Notes: generated by a model not told the origin, from the sequence alone. A stretch of 7,824 nucleotides of DNA from a bacterium (GCA_024408905.1 JAKSUP010000053.1:1-7824), one strand, 5' to 3'; numbered from the stretch's first letter, positions 1 through 6,509 are shown. Numbers and translations are program-made.

Positions 1-428
1 CATTGAACTGCAGCTTCTGCAGCATCTATTGCATCTGTAAAGTGTGCTTTTTTAACAAATGTTTCAGCTATCATATAGTATGCATCATAGTAATTATTCT
101 TTTTCTCTAAGGCAGTTGTTAAGTAATTAAGAGCTTTATCCAAATCACCCTTGTGATAAAACGCAACACCCAACTTATAATATATTTCCGGTGAATCGAT
201 TAATGATTCAAGGGCTAATTGATACTCCGTTATAGCTTCATCTATATATTGGCACGCATTATAAATGTCTAAATGCCATTTTAAATATAAGTCGCCCATT
301 TTAATATGCAATGCAGGGTTTGAAGGATCCTTTTGCAAATTAATTTTGCACCTTTCAATTTGGCTATACATTTTATTGCTTTTAATTTTTAATGTTGAAT
401 TATCAACTTCTTCAATTGTCTTTTTCAT
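1..428 (-). CDS. TPR-repeat protein, N-terminal part (runs off the left edge)
   Basis: The reading frame opens at the ATG at 428-426 and stays open for 142 codons to the window edge, so the C-terminus is missing. After a charged N-terminus (residues 1-38) come helical pairs with the tetratricopeptide pattern. The clearest repeat is at residues 80-113 (PEIYYKLGVAFYHKGDLDKA, then ALEKKNN), with the usual small and aromatic positions. A degenerate repeat precedes it at about 39-79 (MGDLYLK..., EAITEYQLALE), and a following one is cut by the edge (YYDAYYMIAETF, AIDAAEAAVQ). There is no signal peptide or membrane segment in the visible part, so it is probably a cytoplasmic scaffold or adaptor. It lies 8 nt after the PilZ-like gene with an AGGAA Shine-Dalgarno sequence, so the two are very likely co-transcribed. 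Its partner and function cannot be told from the sequence. Confidence 0.88.
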   Translation of the reverse strand, partial: MKKTIEEVDNSTLKIKSNKMYSQIERCKINLQKDPSNPALHIKMGDLYLKWHLDIYNACQYIDEAITEYQLALESLIDSPEIYYKLGVAFYHKGDLDKALNYLTTALEKKNNYYDAYYMIAETFVKKAHFTDAIDAAEAAVQ

Positions 429-433
429 ATTTA

Positions 434-439
434 TTCCTA
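434..439 (-). promoter_or_regulatory. Ribosome binding site of the TPR gene, overlapping the upstream stop codon
   Basis: On the minus strand the sequence reads TAGGAA, then five bases, then ATG. The TAG at 439-437 is the stop codon of the PilZ-like gene, and its AG is also the start of the AGGAA Shine-Dalgarno. Ribosomes finishing the upstream gene therefore terminate on top of the next initiation site, which suggests translational coupling. Confidence 0.7.
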
Positions 440-1045
440 AACTGTAGTTTCTTCATTAAAATACATATGCATATAATACAACAGATTTTGCATATTCGGC
501 TCGGTTATCGTCATATAAACAGCAGCATATTCGTTTTCATACTCAGGATTAATCTCAGACACCGTTACCTTAAAATCAATTGTACCATAATCTTTTGGTA
601 AATTTAACCTGCAGTCAAGCATGTCATCAACCAAGAATTTTTCTTCTGAAGTAAATTTGATTCCTCTGCTGGAAATTTCAAATGTTTTTAGTTTAAAATG
701 CCCTTTTCTTGATACAACGTCAAGATCCTCAATTGCACTTATTACTGCCAAATTACCACCATCTGTTAATTTTACGCTGTTATAATCAAGCTCGATCTGA
801 AATGCATCTTCCATTGGCGAACTTATGATTATTGTATTAAAATCAACTGTACCCATTCTTGTATAAACTTTTGCTGTTAATTCCATACCTACTTGCAGAT
901 ATTGTATATAGCGCATAAAATACTGTGGTGGAACTATCTCTATCCTATCATCCAACACATTTTCAATCCAACAAGACATCTCTACCATTTTATCATCTTT
1001 TGGAAAGTATAACGCTATCTTTTGTCCTTGATTAATTAAATCCAT
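437..1045 (-). CDS. YcgR/PilZ-like protein with degenerate c-di-GMP site
   Basis: I place the start at the ATG at 1045-1043, giving 202 aa beginning MDLINQGQKIALYFP. The frame extends upstream to a TTG at 1075, but that would put the -10 box inside the gene and has no ribosome binding site. The layout is YcgR-like: an N-terminal beta domain (about 1-85; GQKIALYFPKDDKMVEMSC, later TAKVYTRMGTVDFNT) followed by a PilZ-like barrel (about 90-200). The barrel keeps the second PilZ motif as EISSRGIKF, an acidic variant of (D/N)xSxxG. Where the first motif RRxxFRV is expected there is MEDAFQIEL, so both c-di-GMP-contacting arginines are missing. In this family c-di-GMP binding controls motility or surface behaviour; this copy probably does not bind it, or binds something else. 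No membrane segment is seen. It has its own promoter, no Shine-Dalgarno, and is followed by the TPR gene. The PilZ assignment is by pattern only, and a distant beta-barrel relative is possible. Confidence 0.72.
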   Translation of the reverse strand: MDLINQGQKIALYFPKDDKMVEMSCWIENVLDDRIEIVPPQYFMRYIQYLQVGMELTAKVYTRMGTVDFNTIIISSPMEDAFQIELDYNSVKLTDGGNLAVISAIEDLDVVSRKGHFKLKTFEISSRGIKFTSEEKFLVDDMLDCRLNLPKDYGTIDFKVTVSEINPEYENEYAAVYMTITEPNMQNLLYYMHMYFNEETTV

Positions 1046-1054
1046 AATAAGAAT

Positions 1055-1083
1055 ATTATAGATAATTTTTAACAAAATGACAA
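1055..1083 (-). promoter_or_regulatory. Sigma70-type promoter of the PilZ-TPR operon
   Basis: The minus strand reads TTGTCA (1083-1078; one mismatch to TTGACA), a 17-nt spacer, and a perfect TATAAT (1060-1055). Only nine bases separate the -10 box from the ATG at 1045. A start about seven bases past the -10 box would fall near 1048, giving a leader of 0-3 nt. The box lies in the 63-bp gap after the AsmA-like gene, where a new transcription unit would be expected. Confidence 0.65.
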
Positions 1084-1094
1084 TAATTTAAGTG

Positions 1095-1106
1095 CATTAT
1101 ATAATG
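1095..1106. promoter_or_regulatory. 12-bp perfect palindrome upstream of the PilZ promoter (possible operator)
   Basis: CATTATATAATG is its own reverse complement and lies 11 bp upstream of the -35 box, directly after the stop codon of the AsmA-like gene. It could be a binding site for a dimeric regulator. In DNA this AT-rich such palindromes also arise by chance. There is no T-run after it to make it a terminator. Confidence 0.2.
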
Positions 1107-1108
1107 TT

Positions 1109-1765
1109 TTAATCGGGCAAATCATCTAAAAATTCCGGTAATTTTACATTCGTCATAGGCACTTCTTTTTGTCTTAGTGACTTCTGTGAGTACGCAATCC
1201 AATTAAACAAGATAACTGAGGACGGCTTATCAATATTGCCATCAATTATACTCATAAATTCTTTAGTATTTTTTACTGATAATTGTGGAATTTTATCAAA
1301 ATCTTCGGTAATAACTTTATATTTGTTATCTTCACCTGTTAACATAATCATTAATTTATTAAATGAAAATTCTCCAAATGCACCTAAGCCTGATATTATT
1401 TCATCCGAAAGCCTACCTAATACCATTAATTGTGCATAATCATTCATTGGATTATACTGACCTTTCATATATAGTGCCATAGATGGCCCTTGAGATTGAA
1501 GCATATTTATATTTGCAATACCATTAGTTAGTTTTATATCCCCTCTTAAATATTTGAACAAGCCGGTATTTTTTAATGTAATAGCCTTTGTAACTACACT
1601 TAGAGACGTCCTTAACATATTATCTGCAATGACATTTTGCGCATATAGTAAGTGTTCTAATTTGCCTAATGTGGACATTTTACCATTGTGAACAATAAAC
1701 TTGATATTACCATTAAGCGATTGTTTTGAATAAATGTTCCCTTTTAATTCAACATCGAAATCCAT
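1109..1765 (-). pseudogene. AsmA-like gene, 3' fragment (conserved C-terminal region)
   Basis: This 218-codon frame carries the C-terminal part of the AsmA-like protein whose N-terminus lies at 4203-2125. It begins inside a family block (ISGTMDFDVELKG, with the first residues coming from codons upstream of the ATG). It continues through LNGNIKFIVHNGKMSTLGKL, LGKLEHLLYAQN, GLFKYLRGDIKL, SQGPSMALYMKGQYN and VLGRLSDEII. The order matches the AsmA C-terminus, where 'LsG...G' is followed by a conserved 'v.dG.i...'. The frame is open back to 1786 and overlaps the end of the middle fragment in a different phase. No ribosome binding site precedes the ATG at 1765, so independent translation is unlikely. 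The fragment has no signal sequence of its own and would be non-functional alone. The alternative is an assembly or sequencing error that split one intact gene. Confidence 0.72.
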
Positions 1766-1773
1766 AGTGCCGC

Positions 1774-2112
1774 TTATTGCTTGATATCACTGGACGCTGC
1801 AAAGAGATTTACTGGTTTTCCATAAGCTAGTGTTGACACCTTATCTGCATATAATTTACCTTCGTTAATTATTAGTGGCTTAAGTTTTGCTATTGGGGCA
1901 TCTTTATACATAGCCAAATTATCAACATTAATAAATTTCGATTTTATATTTGCAGATTTTATTATGATCTCATTTTTTATATCTGACAAAGCTGTAGCAT
2001 TTAAACTAAAAGAAGAATCTGCAATCTTTACGGAAGGAATGTTAATTGTTACCAAGTTTTTATTGAAATCCATTGTACAATTAGCAACAGACATTTCCAT
2101 CCTGTTATCCAC
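1774..2112 (-). pseudogene. AsmA-like gene, middle fragment between a nonsense codon and a frameshift
   Basis: This frame of 112 codons is in the same phase as the 692-codon frame upstream and is separated from it only by TGA at 2127-2125 and four sense codons. A GTG at 2112 could start it, but there is no convincing Shine-Dalgarno there; an ATG at 2094 has AGG six bases before it, probably by chance. The content is typical AsmA repeat-like beta strand: VTINIPSVKIADSSFSLNA, SKFINVDNLAMY, and AYGKPVNLFAASSDIK at the end. In AsmA relatives the 'DIK' strand is followed by about 60 residues (a 'Y.G...G' strand pair and the 'll..l' segment) before the 'sG' block. Here the next sequence is TAA, and the 'sG' block follows at once in another phase. 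I read this as a deletion that also shifted the frame. Confidence 0.7.
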
Positions 2113-2124
2113 TACGTGATTTAA

Positions 2125-4203
2125 TCAAACTTGCCCTCTACTTTCAGGGGAATTAAGCGCCCCATTTAAGAACAAATCCCCTTTTATTTGCGCAGTCGTT
2201 TCACCATATTTAATATTCATATTTTGAGGTATTATTACCCGTATATTTTTTAGAGATGGTGATAGTACATTTTCAATATTTCCCGTTAATATAAGTTTCT
2301 TCTGACCTTTAATATTTTGTTTTAAATCACTACTAAATTTATCAACTATAGAATATATACTAATATCGTCAATTTTCAAATTATTTTTTTCTAACTTTGA
2401 TGATAGATTCACTACAATCGGTTCTACCATAACCATAGGTTTATCAATCATTGCTTGTATATTAATATTTTGGACATCTTTATTGCCGTTTAGCGATACA
2501 ATTATCGGGTATTTTGAGGTTATATTGTTTAATAATTTTATATCTTTTGAATAAATATCTCCATTTATAAATACATTAAATCCGACATCCTTATTATTGT
2601 AATTAGTAACAAGGCTATTGAGAACGAGTTTGGAATTTGGTAAAAAGACATTGGTTTCAGGTACAACAATTCTGTCGTTATCAATTGTTAGTTTCATTGA
2701 CGGAATTTTTATGGTTTCGAAATAATTTGATGACAAAGATATGTTATCAATATAAGCGATACTGGCTTTGTTAGTATTAAATTTAAGCGAATCAATTGAT
2801 AAAATTCCATAGTCATTATCTAATTCCAAATCATTAATTTGAATATTTTCTTGATGAACAACATTATCCAATGTCCCGGAAATATTTGCCACAACAGATG
2901 CTATACCTTTTTTCACCCCTAAAAATGCCGGAGAAAGATATTTTAATTCAACTTTATTCATTAAAAGTTCAACATCAATATTCTTATCAATAAATCCTTT
3001 TGCCATAATAGGCGAATTTTTAACATAGCCGACAGCATTTACAATATTAATTTTATTATTCGAAAAATCTATATCTGAATTAATTTTGTCGATTTGCAAT
3101 CCATTTGCTCTTACTTCTGCATTAGAAATTTTTAAATAACCGGAAGATTTAATCTTGCTTAAATCACCTTTTAACGTAAAGTTAGCATTTAAAACACCAT
3201 TAATATATTCAATATTTTTCAATTTTGAAAAATCCATGAAGAATGACAGTTTGTCATACAAATCTTTAATAACAATTTCGTCGGTCTTAACTTTCAAATC
3301 AAGTACAGGTTTGTTAGAATTATTAATCATTCCTTCTATCGCAACTTTTTTTGCTTGATTCACATATATATTGGAAAGTACACTTGCTTTATTTCCCCAC
3401 AATGTCAAATACACAAAGCTTTTTGGAGTCTTTTTATTTTTGTCCAATACTGAAATATTATCAATATTAATAAAACCGGAAGCCAGTGTAGTATTATTTG
3501 TATCTTTATACAATTTAATATCAGCAATAATGTCAGAATAAAAATCCAAATTTTTCATATGATCAATATACTGCTGAATATCTGGAACTTGAGGAGATTT
3601 TTGTAAATTAATTTTAGGTAAAATATCCACATCAAATGTTAGATATTTTTTATTATTTATGCTGAAAGCTCCTTTTGCATTAACCTTTAAATTTTTATAG
3701 TTCAATACTTTATCCAATTCAAACACTTGGCCTGCCAACACATATTTATCAGAGTTTTCAACATTTTTGTATGTAATATCATAAGATTTCAAATGAATAT
3801 TGGGTATATCTACATATTCTTTACCACTTAGTCTGTTAATAATTTCATTTAATTCTTTATCGGTAGAATTTACCCTTACAATAAGTTTTCTTGCTGTTAT
3901 TAAATCTGCCTTTGGTTTTTTATTAAAAATAGAAGTTAACGGTATATAGAATTTTACATTATCTAATTGTGCAAACTTTGTCCCACTACTATATGTAATA
4001 TGCATTTGCGGGGTTTTTAATTTCAAATATGGCCCGACACGCAAAATAAGTTTGTCAATATGAACACTTGCACCTATTTCATCAGACACCTGTTTTTCTA
4101 ACATTGGTATGAAGCGTGATACGCTTATAGGTATAAAACATATTGATATTAGTATTGTAACTAAAATTAAACCGGCTATTAGATATTTACTATATTTTTT
4201 CAT
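2125..4203 (-). CDS. AsmA/YhdP-like envelope protein, truncated N-terminal part
   Basis: The frame has 692 codons from ATG at 4203 to a premature TGA at 2127. The N-terminus (MKKYSKYLIAG, then a hydrophobic run through about residue 28) is an uncleaved signal-anchor helix. It is followed by the typical AsmA opening ISVSRFIPMLEKQVSDEIGA, then VHIDKLILRVGPYLKL. The rest is long, repetitive amphipathic beta strand, as in the AsmA/YhdP/TamB superfamily of inner-membrane-anchored bridge proteins, which move lipids towards the outer membrane or influence outer-membrane assembly. Relatives normally run on for another 350-400 residues; here those lie downstream in two broken pieces, so the product would lack the conserved C-terminal region. 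It begins 12 nt after the ABC ATPase stop, with only a weak AGAAGA ribosome site, and belongs to that operon. The family call is firm; a specific AsmA-type name is not justified. Whether the truncated protein keeps any role is unknown. Confidence 0.85.
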   Translation of the reverse strand: MKKYSKYLIAGLILVTILISICFIPISVSRFIPMLEKQVSDEIGASVHIDKLILRVGPYLKLKTPQMHITYSSGTKFAQLDNVKFYIPLTSIFNKKPKADLITARKLIVRVNSTDKELNEIINRLSGKEYVDIPNIHLKSYDITYKNVENSDKYVLAGQVFELDKVLNYKNLKVNAKGAFSINNKKYLTFDVDILPKINLQKSPQVPDIQQYIDHMKNLDFYSDIIADIKLYKDTNNTTLASGFINIDNISVLDKNKKTPKSFVYLTLWGNKASVLSNIYVNQAKKVAIEGMINNSNKPVLDLKVKTDEIVIKDLYDKLSFFMDFSKLKNIEYINGVLNANFTLKGDLSKIKSSGYLKISNAEVRANGLQIDKINSDIDFSNNKINIVNAVGYVKNSPIMAKGFIDKNIDVELLMNKVELKYLSPAFLGVKKGIASVVANISGTLDNVVHQENIQINDLELDNDYGILSIDSLKFNTNKASIAYIDNISLSSNYFETIKIPSMKLTIDNDRIVVPETNVFLPNSKLVLNSLVTNYNNKDVGFNVFINGDIYSKDIKLLNNITSKYPIIVSLNGNKDVQNINIQAMIDKPMVMVEPIVVNLSSKLEKNNLKIDDISIYSIVDKFSSDLKQNIKGQKKLILTGNIENVLSPSLKNIRVIIPQNMNIKYGETTAQIKGDLFLNGALNSPESRGQV

Positions 4204-4215
4204 TATTCAATCTTC

Positions 4216-5271
4216 TTATTTATATAACAAATTCATCCCTGTTTCTTTATCGAAAACATACATGTCACTTGGAGAAATCTTTAACTGTACCGTTTTATCA
4301 CAACTATACTCTAATGGCACTCTTGCTGAACATTTTGCATTGTTAATCTCACAATACACAGTTCTTTCGCCTCCTGTCATCTCAACAATGTCAGTTTTTG
4401 CGTTTAGAATATAATCACCTGAAAGCATTTTTTCGGCTCTTATTCCGATAATAACAGAAGTTCTGTCGCCAATTTTATTTTTAACATCACTTGGCAAATC
4501 AATATCAACACCGTTAATATTAATTTTACCATTTATATAATTGCTTTCTATAAAGTTAGTTTGTCCGATAAATCCTGCTACAAACTTATTCTTAGGATTA
4601 TTATAAATTTCTTCCGGTGATGCGACTTGTTGTATAATTCCTTTGTCAAGAACAACAATTCTATCTCCCATAGTCAAAGCTTCAGTTTGATCGTGAGTAA
4701 CGTAAATAAACGTCGTTTGAAGCTTATTATGCAATCTTTTAATTTCTGCTCTCATATGAACTCTCAAATTTGCATCTAAATTTGAAAGTGGTTCATCCAT
4801 CAAAAATACTTTAGGATTTCTAACAATAGCTCTGCCTAACGCAACACGTTGACGCTGGCCACCTGACAACTCTTTAGGCTTTCTGTTTAAATATTCTTCC
4901 AAATTTAGGGCTTTCGCTGCTTCTAAAACTTTTTCATTTATTGTCTTTTTATCATACTTACGCATCTTCAAGCCAAAAGCCATATTTTCATATACTGTTA
5001 AATGAGGGTATAGTGCGTAACTTTGGAATACAAAAGCAATATCACGGTCTTTCGGTGCAATATTATTAACAACTTTATCCCCGATTGTGATTTCACCGGA
5101 AGTTATATCTTCTAAGCCGGAAATCAAACGCAATATAGTTGATTTACCACACCCTGAATAACCAACTAGAACAATGAATTCCTTGTCTTTAATTTCTAAA
5201 TTGATACCGTCAATGATATTTTTCTTTCCGTCGTAACTTTTTACCAAATCTTTTAAAATTACGTTGCTCAT
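4216..5271 (-). CDS. Sugar ABC transporter ATP-binding protein (MalK/UgpC/MsmX type)
   Basis: At 351 aa this is full length for the carbohydrate-uptake (CUT1) ATPase family. All nucleotide-binding motifs are visible: Walker A GYSGCGKST (37-45), Q-loop VFQS (81-84), signature LSGGQRQRVALGRA (from 135), Walker B VFLMDEP (155-161), D-loop SNLD (163-166) and switch His193 (VTHDQTEA). A C-terminal TOBE-type regulatory domain (about 235-350) includes GIRAEKM. It should power an inner-membrane importer for sugars, oligosaccharides or glycerol-3-phosphate as a homodimer. The second Walker A residue is Tyr rather than the usual Pro. No permease or binding protein is encoded beside it, so it may be a shared ATPase, as MsmX is in Bacillus. 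A strong AGGAG ribosome site overlaps the stop codon of the upstream kinase-like gene. The family is certain; the substrate is not readable. Confidence 0.95.
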   Translation of the reverse strand: MSNVILKDLVKSYDGKKNIIDGINLEIKDKEFIVLVGYSGCGKSTILRLISGLEDITSGEITIGDKVVNNIAPKDRDIAFVFQSYALYPHLTVYENMAFGLKMRKYDKKTINEKVLEAAKALNLEEYLNRKPKELSGGQRQRVALGRAIVRNPKVFLMDEPLSNLDANLRVHMRAEIKRLHNKLQTTFIYVTHDQTEALTMGDRIVVLDKGIIQQVASPEEIYNNPKNKFVAGFIGQTNFIESNYINGKININGVDIDLPSDVKNKIGDRTSVIIGIRAEKMLSGDYILNAKTDIVEMTGGERTVYCEINNAKCSARVPLEYSCDKTVQLKISPSDMYVFDKETGMNLLYK

Positions 5272-5275
5272 TAAA

Positions 5276-5284
5276 CCTCTCCTA
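5276..5284 (-). promoter_or_regulatory. Ribosome binding site of the ABC ATPase, overlapping the upstream stop codon
   Basis: The minus strand reads TAGGAGAGG, then TTTA, then ATG. TAG (5284-5282) ends the kinase-like gene, and AGGAG begins within it, seven bases before the ATPase start. This is the same stop-in-Shine-Dalgarno arrangement as at 434-439 and suggests coupled translation with a set ratio of the two products. Confidence 0.75.
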
Positions 5285-6376
5285 AATCATATGTTGTGGT
5301 ATTAAAATATTAAATCCCGTATTTTTCAATATTTGAGATTCAACCCAAATTTGACCATTTAGCGCTTGTACCCAATTTTTCACACAAGCCAACACTATCG
5401 CTCTAAGAAGATTTTTGCGATTTGCCGTATCAATTATTTTATATGGATCAAACAAACAATCTAAATCATTCTCTGATAATAATAGGGCTGAGCTTGATAT
5501 ATTGATAATAAAGTAATTCCCTTGCAAGTTTTTAGCCTGCAAGTATTCTTCATTAGGTATTGCAAGTGTAATCGTGACTTCTCCCATTTCAACGGATTTC
5601 AATATAACTTCCATAACATTTTGCAAAATTAATTTTATAATGTTTTCATCAGATACAACAGTGCTTTTCATACCTTCTTGCGTCAAGATGTTCCATTTAA
5701 TTTCTTTGTCTTTGTATAACTGCTCGTTATATTTAACGACAGAGCTTGCACAATTAAATATATCAAAAGTTTTGTATTCAGGTTTTTTAATTTCTGCTTC
5801 TGTACTTGAAAGTGTCAGCAATTTTTCAACAAAATACATCAAATCTGATGAGTTCTTTTTAATAATTCTAATGTATTTATCTTGCTGTTCAGTCATATTT
5901 CCACCAAGACCGTCAGCCATTGCTTGTGAAAACCCGACAATTGATTGTAACGGAGACTTGAAATCATTCGCTAATTTTGATAAGAAACAATTTTTATTTC
6001 TGTTAACAACTTTATAATCTTCGTTATCGACTGATTGGTTATTATAATCGTTACAAGATTGAGAATCACGAAAGGCTAGTACATAACCTTCTTCAATCTC
6101 TTTACAAGTCATATCAAAATAGATTTCTTTTCCTGTGAATTTTGTAATTAGGGCTTTATCGCAATTAATTGCGCCACTAATCAAACTCATAGCATTTTCT
6201 ATAAAAACTGTAATGTTTGAAGTTAAAAGATGCATCTTTGAAGTTTCAAAAATTTCTGCAGCTTTATCATTAACCCATTGAATTTTGCCATCTTTATTGC
6301 AAAATACAACGGCATCAGGCAGAGCCTTTTCTACGTCAATTTCATTCGTCTTAAATAATATTTTCTTAATATCCAT
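5282..6376 (-). CDS. PAS-domain histidine-kinase-like protein, catalytically degenerate (pseudokinase)
   Basis: The protein is 364 aa and soluble, with no signal or membrane segment. Residues about 13-105 form a PAS sensor domain (LPDAVVFCNKDGKIQWVNDK, then AAEIFE). Residues about 126-195 match the HisKA dimerisation helices (FLSKLANDFKSPLQSIVGFS, later YIRIIKKNSSDLMYFVEKLL). Residues about 200-362 match the HATPase fold, with the F-box LFDPY (308-312) and the NGQIWVES strand (340-347) kept. The expected SHELRTPL box reads ANDFKSPL, so the phospho-acceptor His is Asn137. The N-box Asn is Val257, G1 (DxGxG) is SSALL (295-299), and the G2 glycines are Arg320, Asn322 and Leu324. Autophosphorylation and ATP binding are therefore very unlikely. 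It probably works as a PAS-controlled partner or scaffold for a real kinase or other dimeric protein. It is the first gene of the operon with the ABC ATPase, and no response regulator is nearby. The start ATG is supported by AAGGA six bases upstream. Confidence 0.88.
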   Translation of the reverse strand: MDIKKILFKTNEIDVEKALPDAVVFCNKDGKIQWVNDKAAEIFETSKMHLLTSNITVFIENAMSLISGAINCDKALITKFTGKEIYFDMTCKEIEEGYVLAFRDSQSCNDYNNQSVDNEDYKVVNRNKNCFLSKLANDFKSPLQSIVGFSQAMADGLGGNMTEQQDKYIRIIKKNSSDLMYFVEKLLTLSSTEAEIKKPEYKTFDIFNCASSVVKYNEQLYKDKEIKWNILTQEGMKSTVVSDENIIKLILQNVMEVILKSVEMGEVTITLAIPNEEYLQAKNLQGNYFIINISSSALLLSENDLDCLFDPYKIIDTANRKNLLRAIVLACVKNWVQALNGQIWVESQILKNTGFNILIPQHMI

Positions 6377-6382
6377 TTTTTA

Positions 6383-6387
6383 TCCTT
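6383..6387 (-). promoter_or_regulatory. Ribosome binding site of the kinase-like gene
   Basis: AAGGA on the minus strand is followed by six bases and the ATG at 6376. It fixes the start of the kinase-like protein. Confidence 0.75.
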
Positions 6388-6410
6388 AAAAAACATTAAA
6401 TTACCCTTAT

Positions 6411-6419
6411 ATTCTACCA
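6411..6419 (-). promoter_or_regulatory. Extended -10 promoter candidate for the kinase-like/ABC/AsmA operon
   Basis: The minus strand reads TGGTAGAAT: a TAGAAT -10 box (6416-6411) with the TGn extension just before it. I see no good -35 at 17 bp, which fits an extended -10 type. Transcription would begin near 6404, giving a leader of about 28 nt that contains the AAGGA site. It lies in the 139-bp divergent region shared with the J-protein gene. Confidence 0.45.
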
Positions 6420-6463
6420 CAAACCTAAAATATTAATTACAAAAAAGTTAACTATATTAAGGA

Positions 6464-6492
6464 TTGTAATTTTTTGTATTAATATTTAAAAT
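6464..6492 (+). promoter_or_regulatory. Sigma70-type promoter of the J-protein gene
   Basis: TTGTAA (6464-6469), a 17-nt spacer and TAAAAT (6487-6492) give a reasonable housekeeping promoter, with a start expected near 6499. No CIRCE element (TTAGCACTC-N9-GAGTGCTAA) is present, so HrcA control of this chaperone gene is not suggested. The AT-rich background lowers confidence. Confidence 0.5.
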
Positions 6493-6503
6493 AGAGAGAA
6501 AAG

Positions 6504-6509
6504 AAAAGG
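6504..6509 (+). promoter_or_regulatory. Ribosome binding site of the J-protein gene
   Basis: AAAAGG is followed by six bases and the ATG at 6516. This selects that start, which also gives the standard J-domain N-terminus ([12 protein letters not shown]). Confidence 0.7.

Noticed and set aside
1046..1075. TTG at 1075 as the start of the PilZ-like protein
   Set aside because: It has no ribosome site, it would place the TATAAT box inside the gene, and the ten extra residues (LKIIYNILI-like) do not resemble a family N-terminus.
2125..2127. TGA inside the AsmA-like gene as a recoded codon (Trp, Gly or Sec)
   Set aside because: TGG encodes Trp in several intact genes here, and no other intact gene contains an in-frame TGA. 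The gene also carries a frameshift further on, so mutation or error is the simpler reading. I see no obvious selenocysteine context, though I cannot fold the RNA.
5574..6017. 147-codon open frame on the plus strand
   Set aside because: It lies antisense within the kinase-like gene, with no ribosome site or recognisable motif. It is explained by the composition of the real gene.
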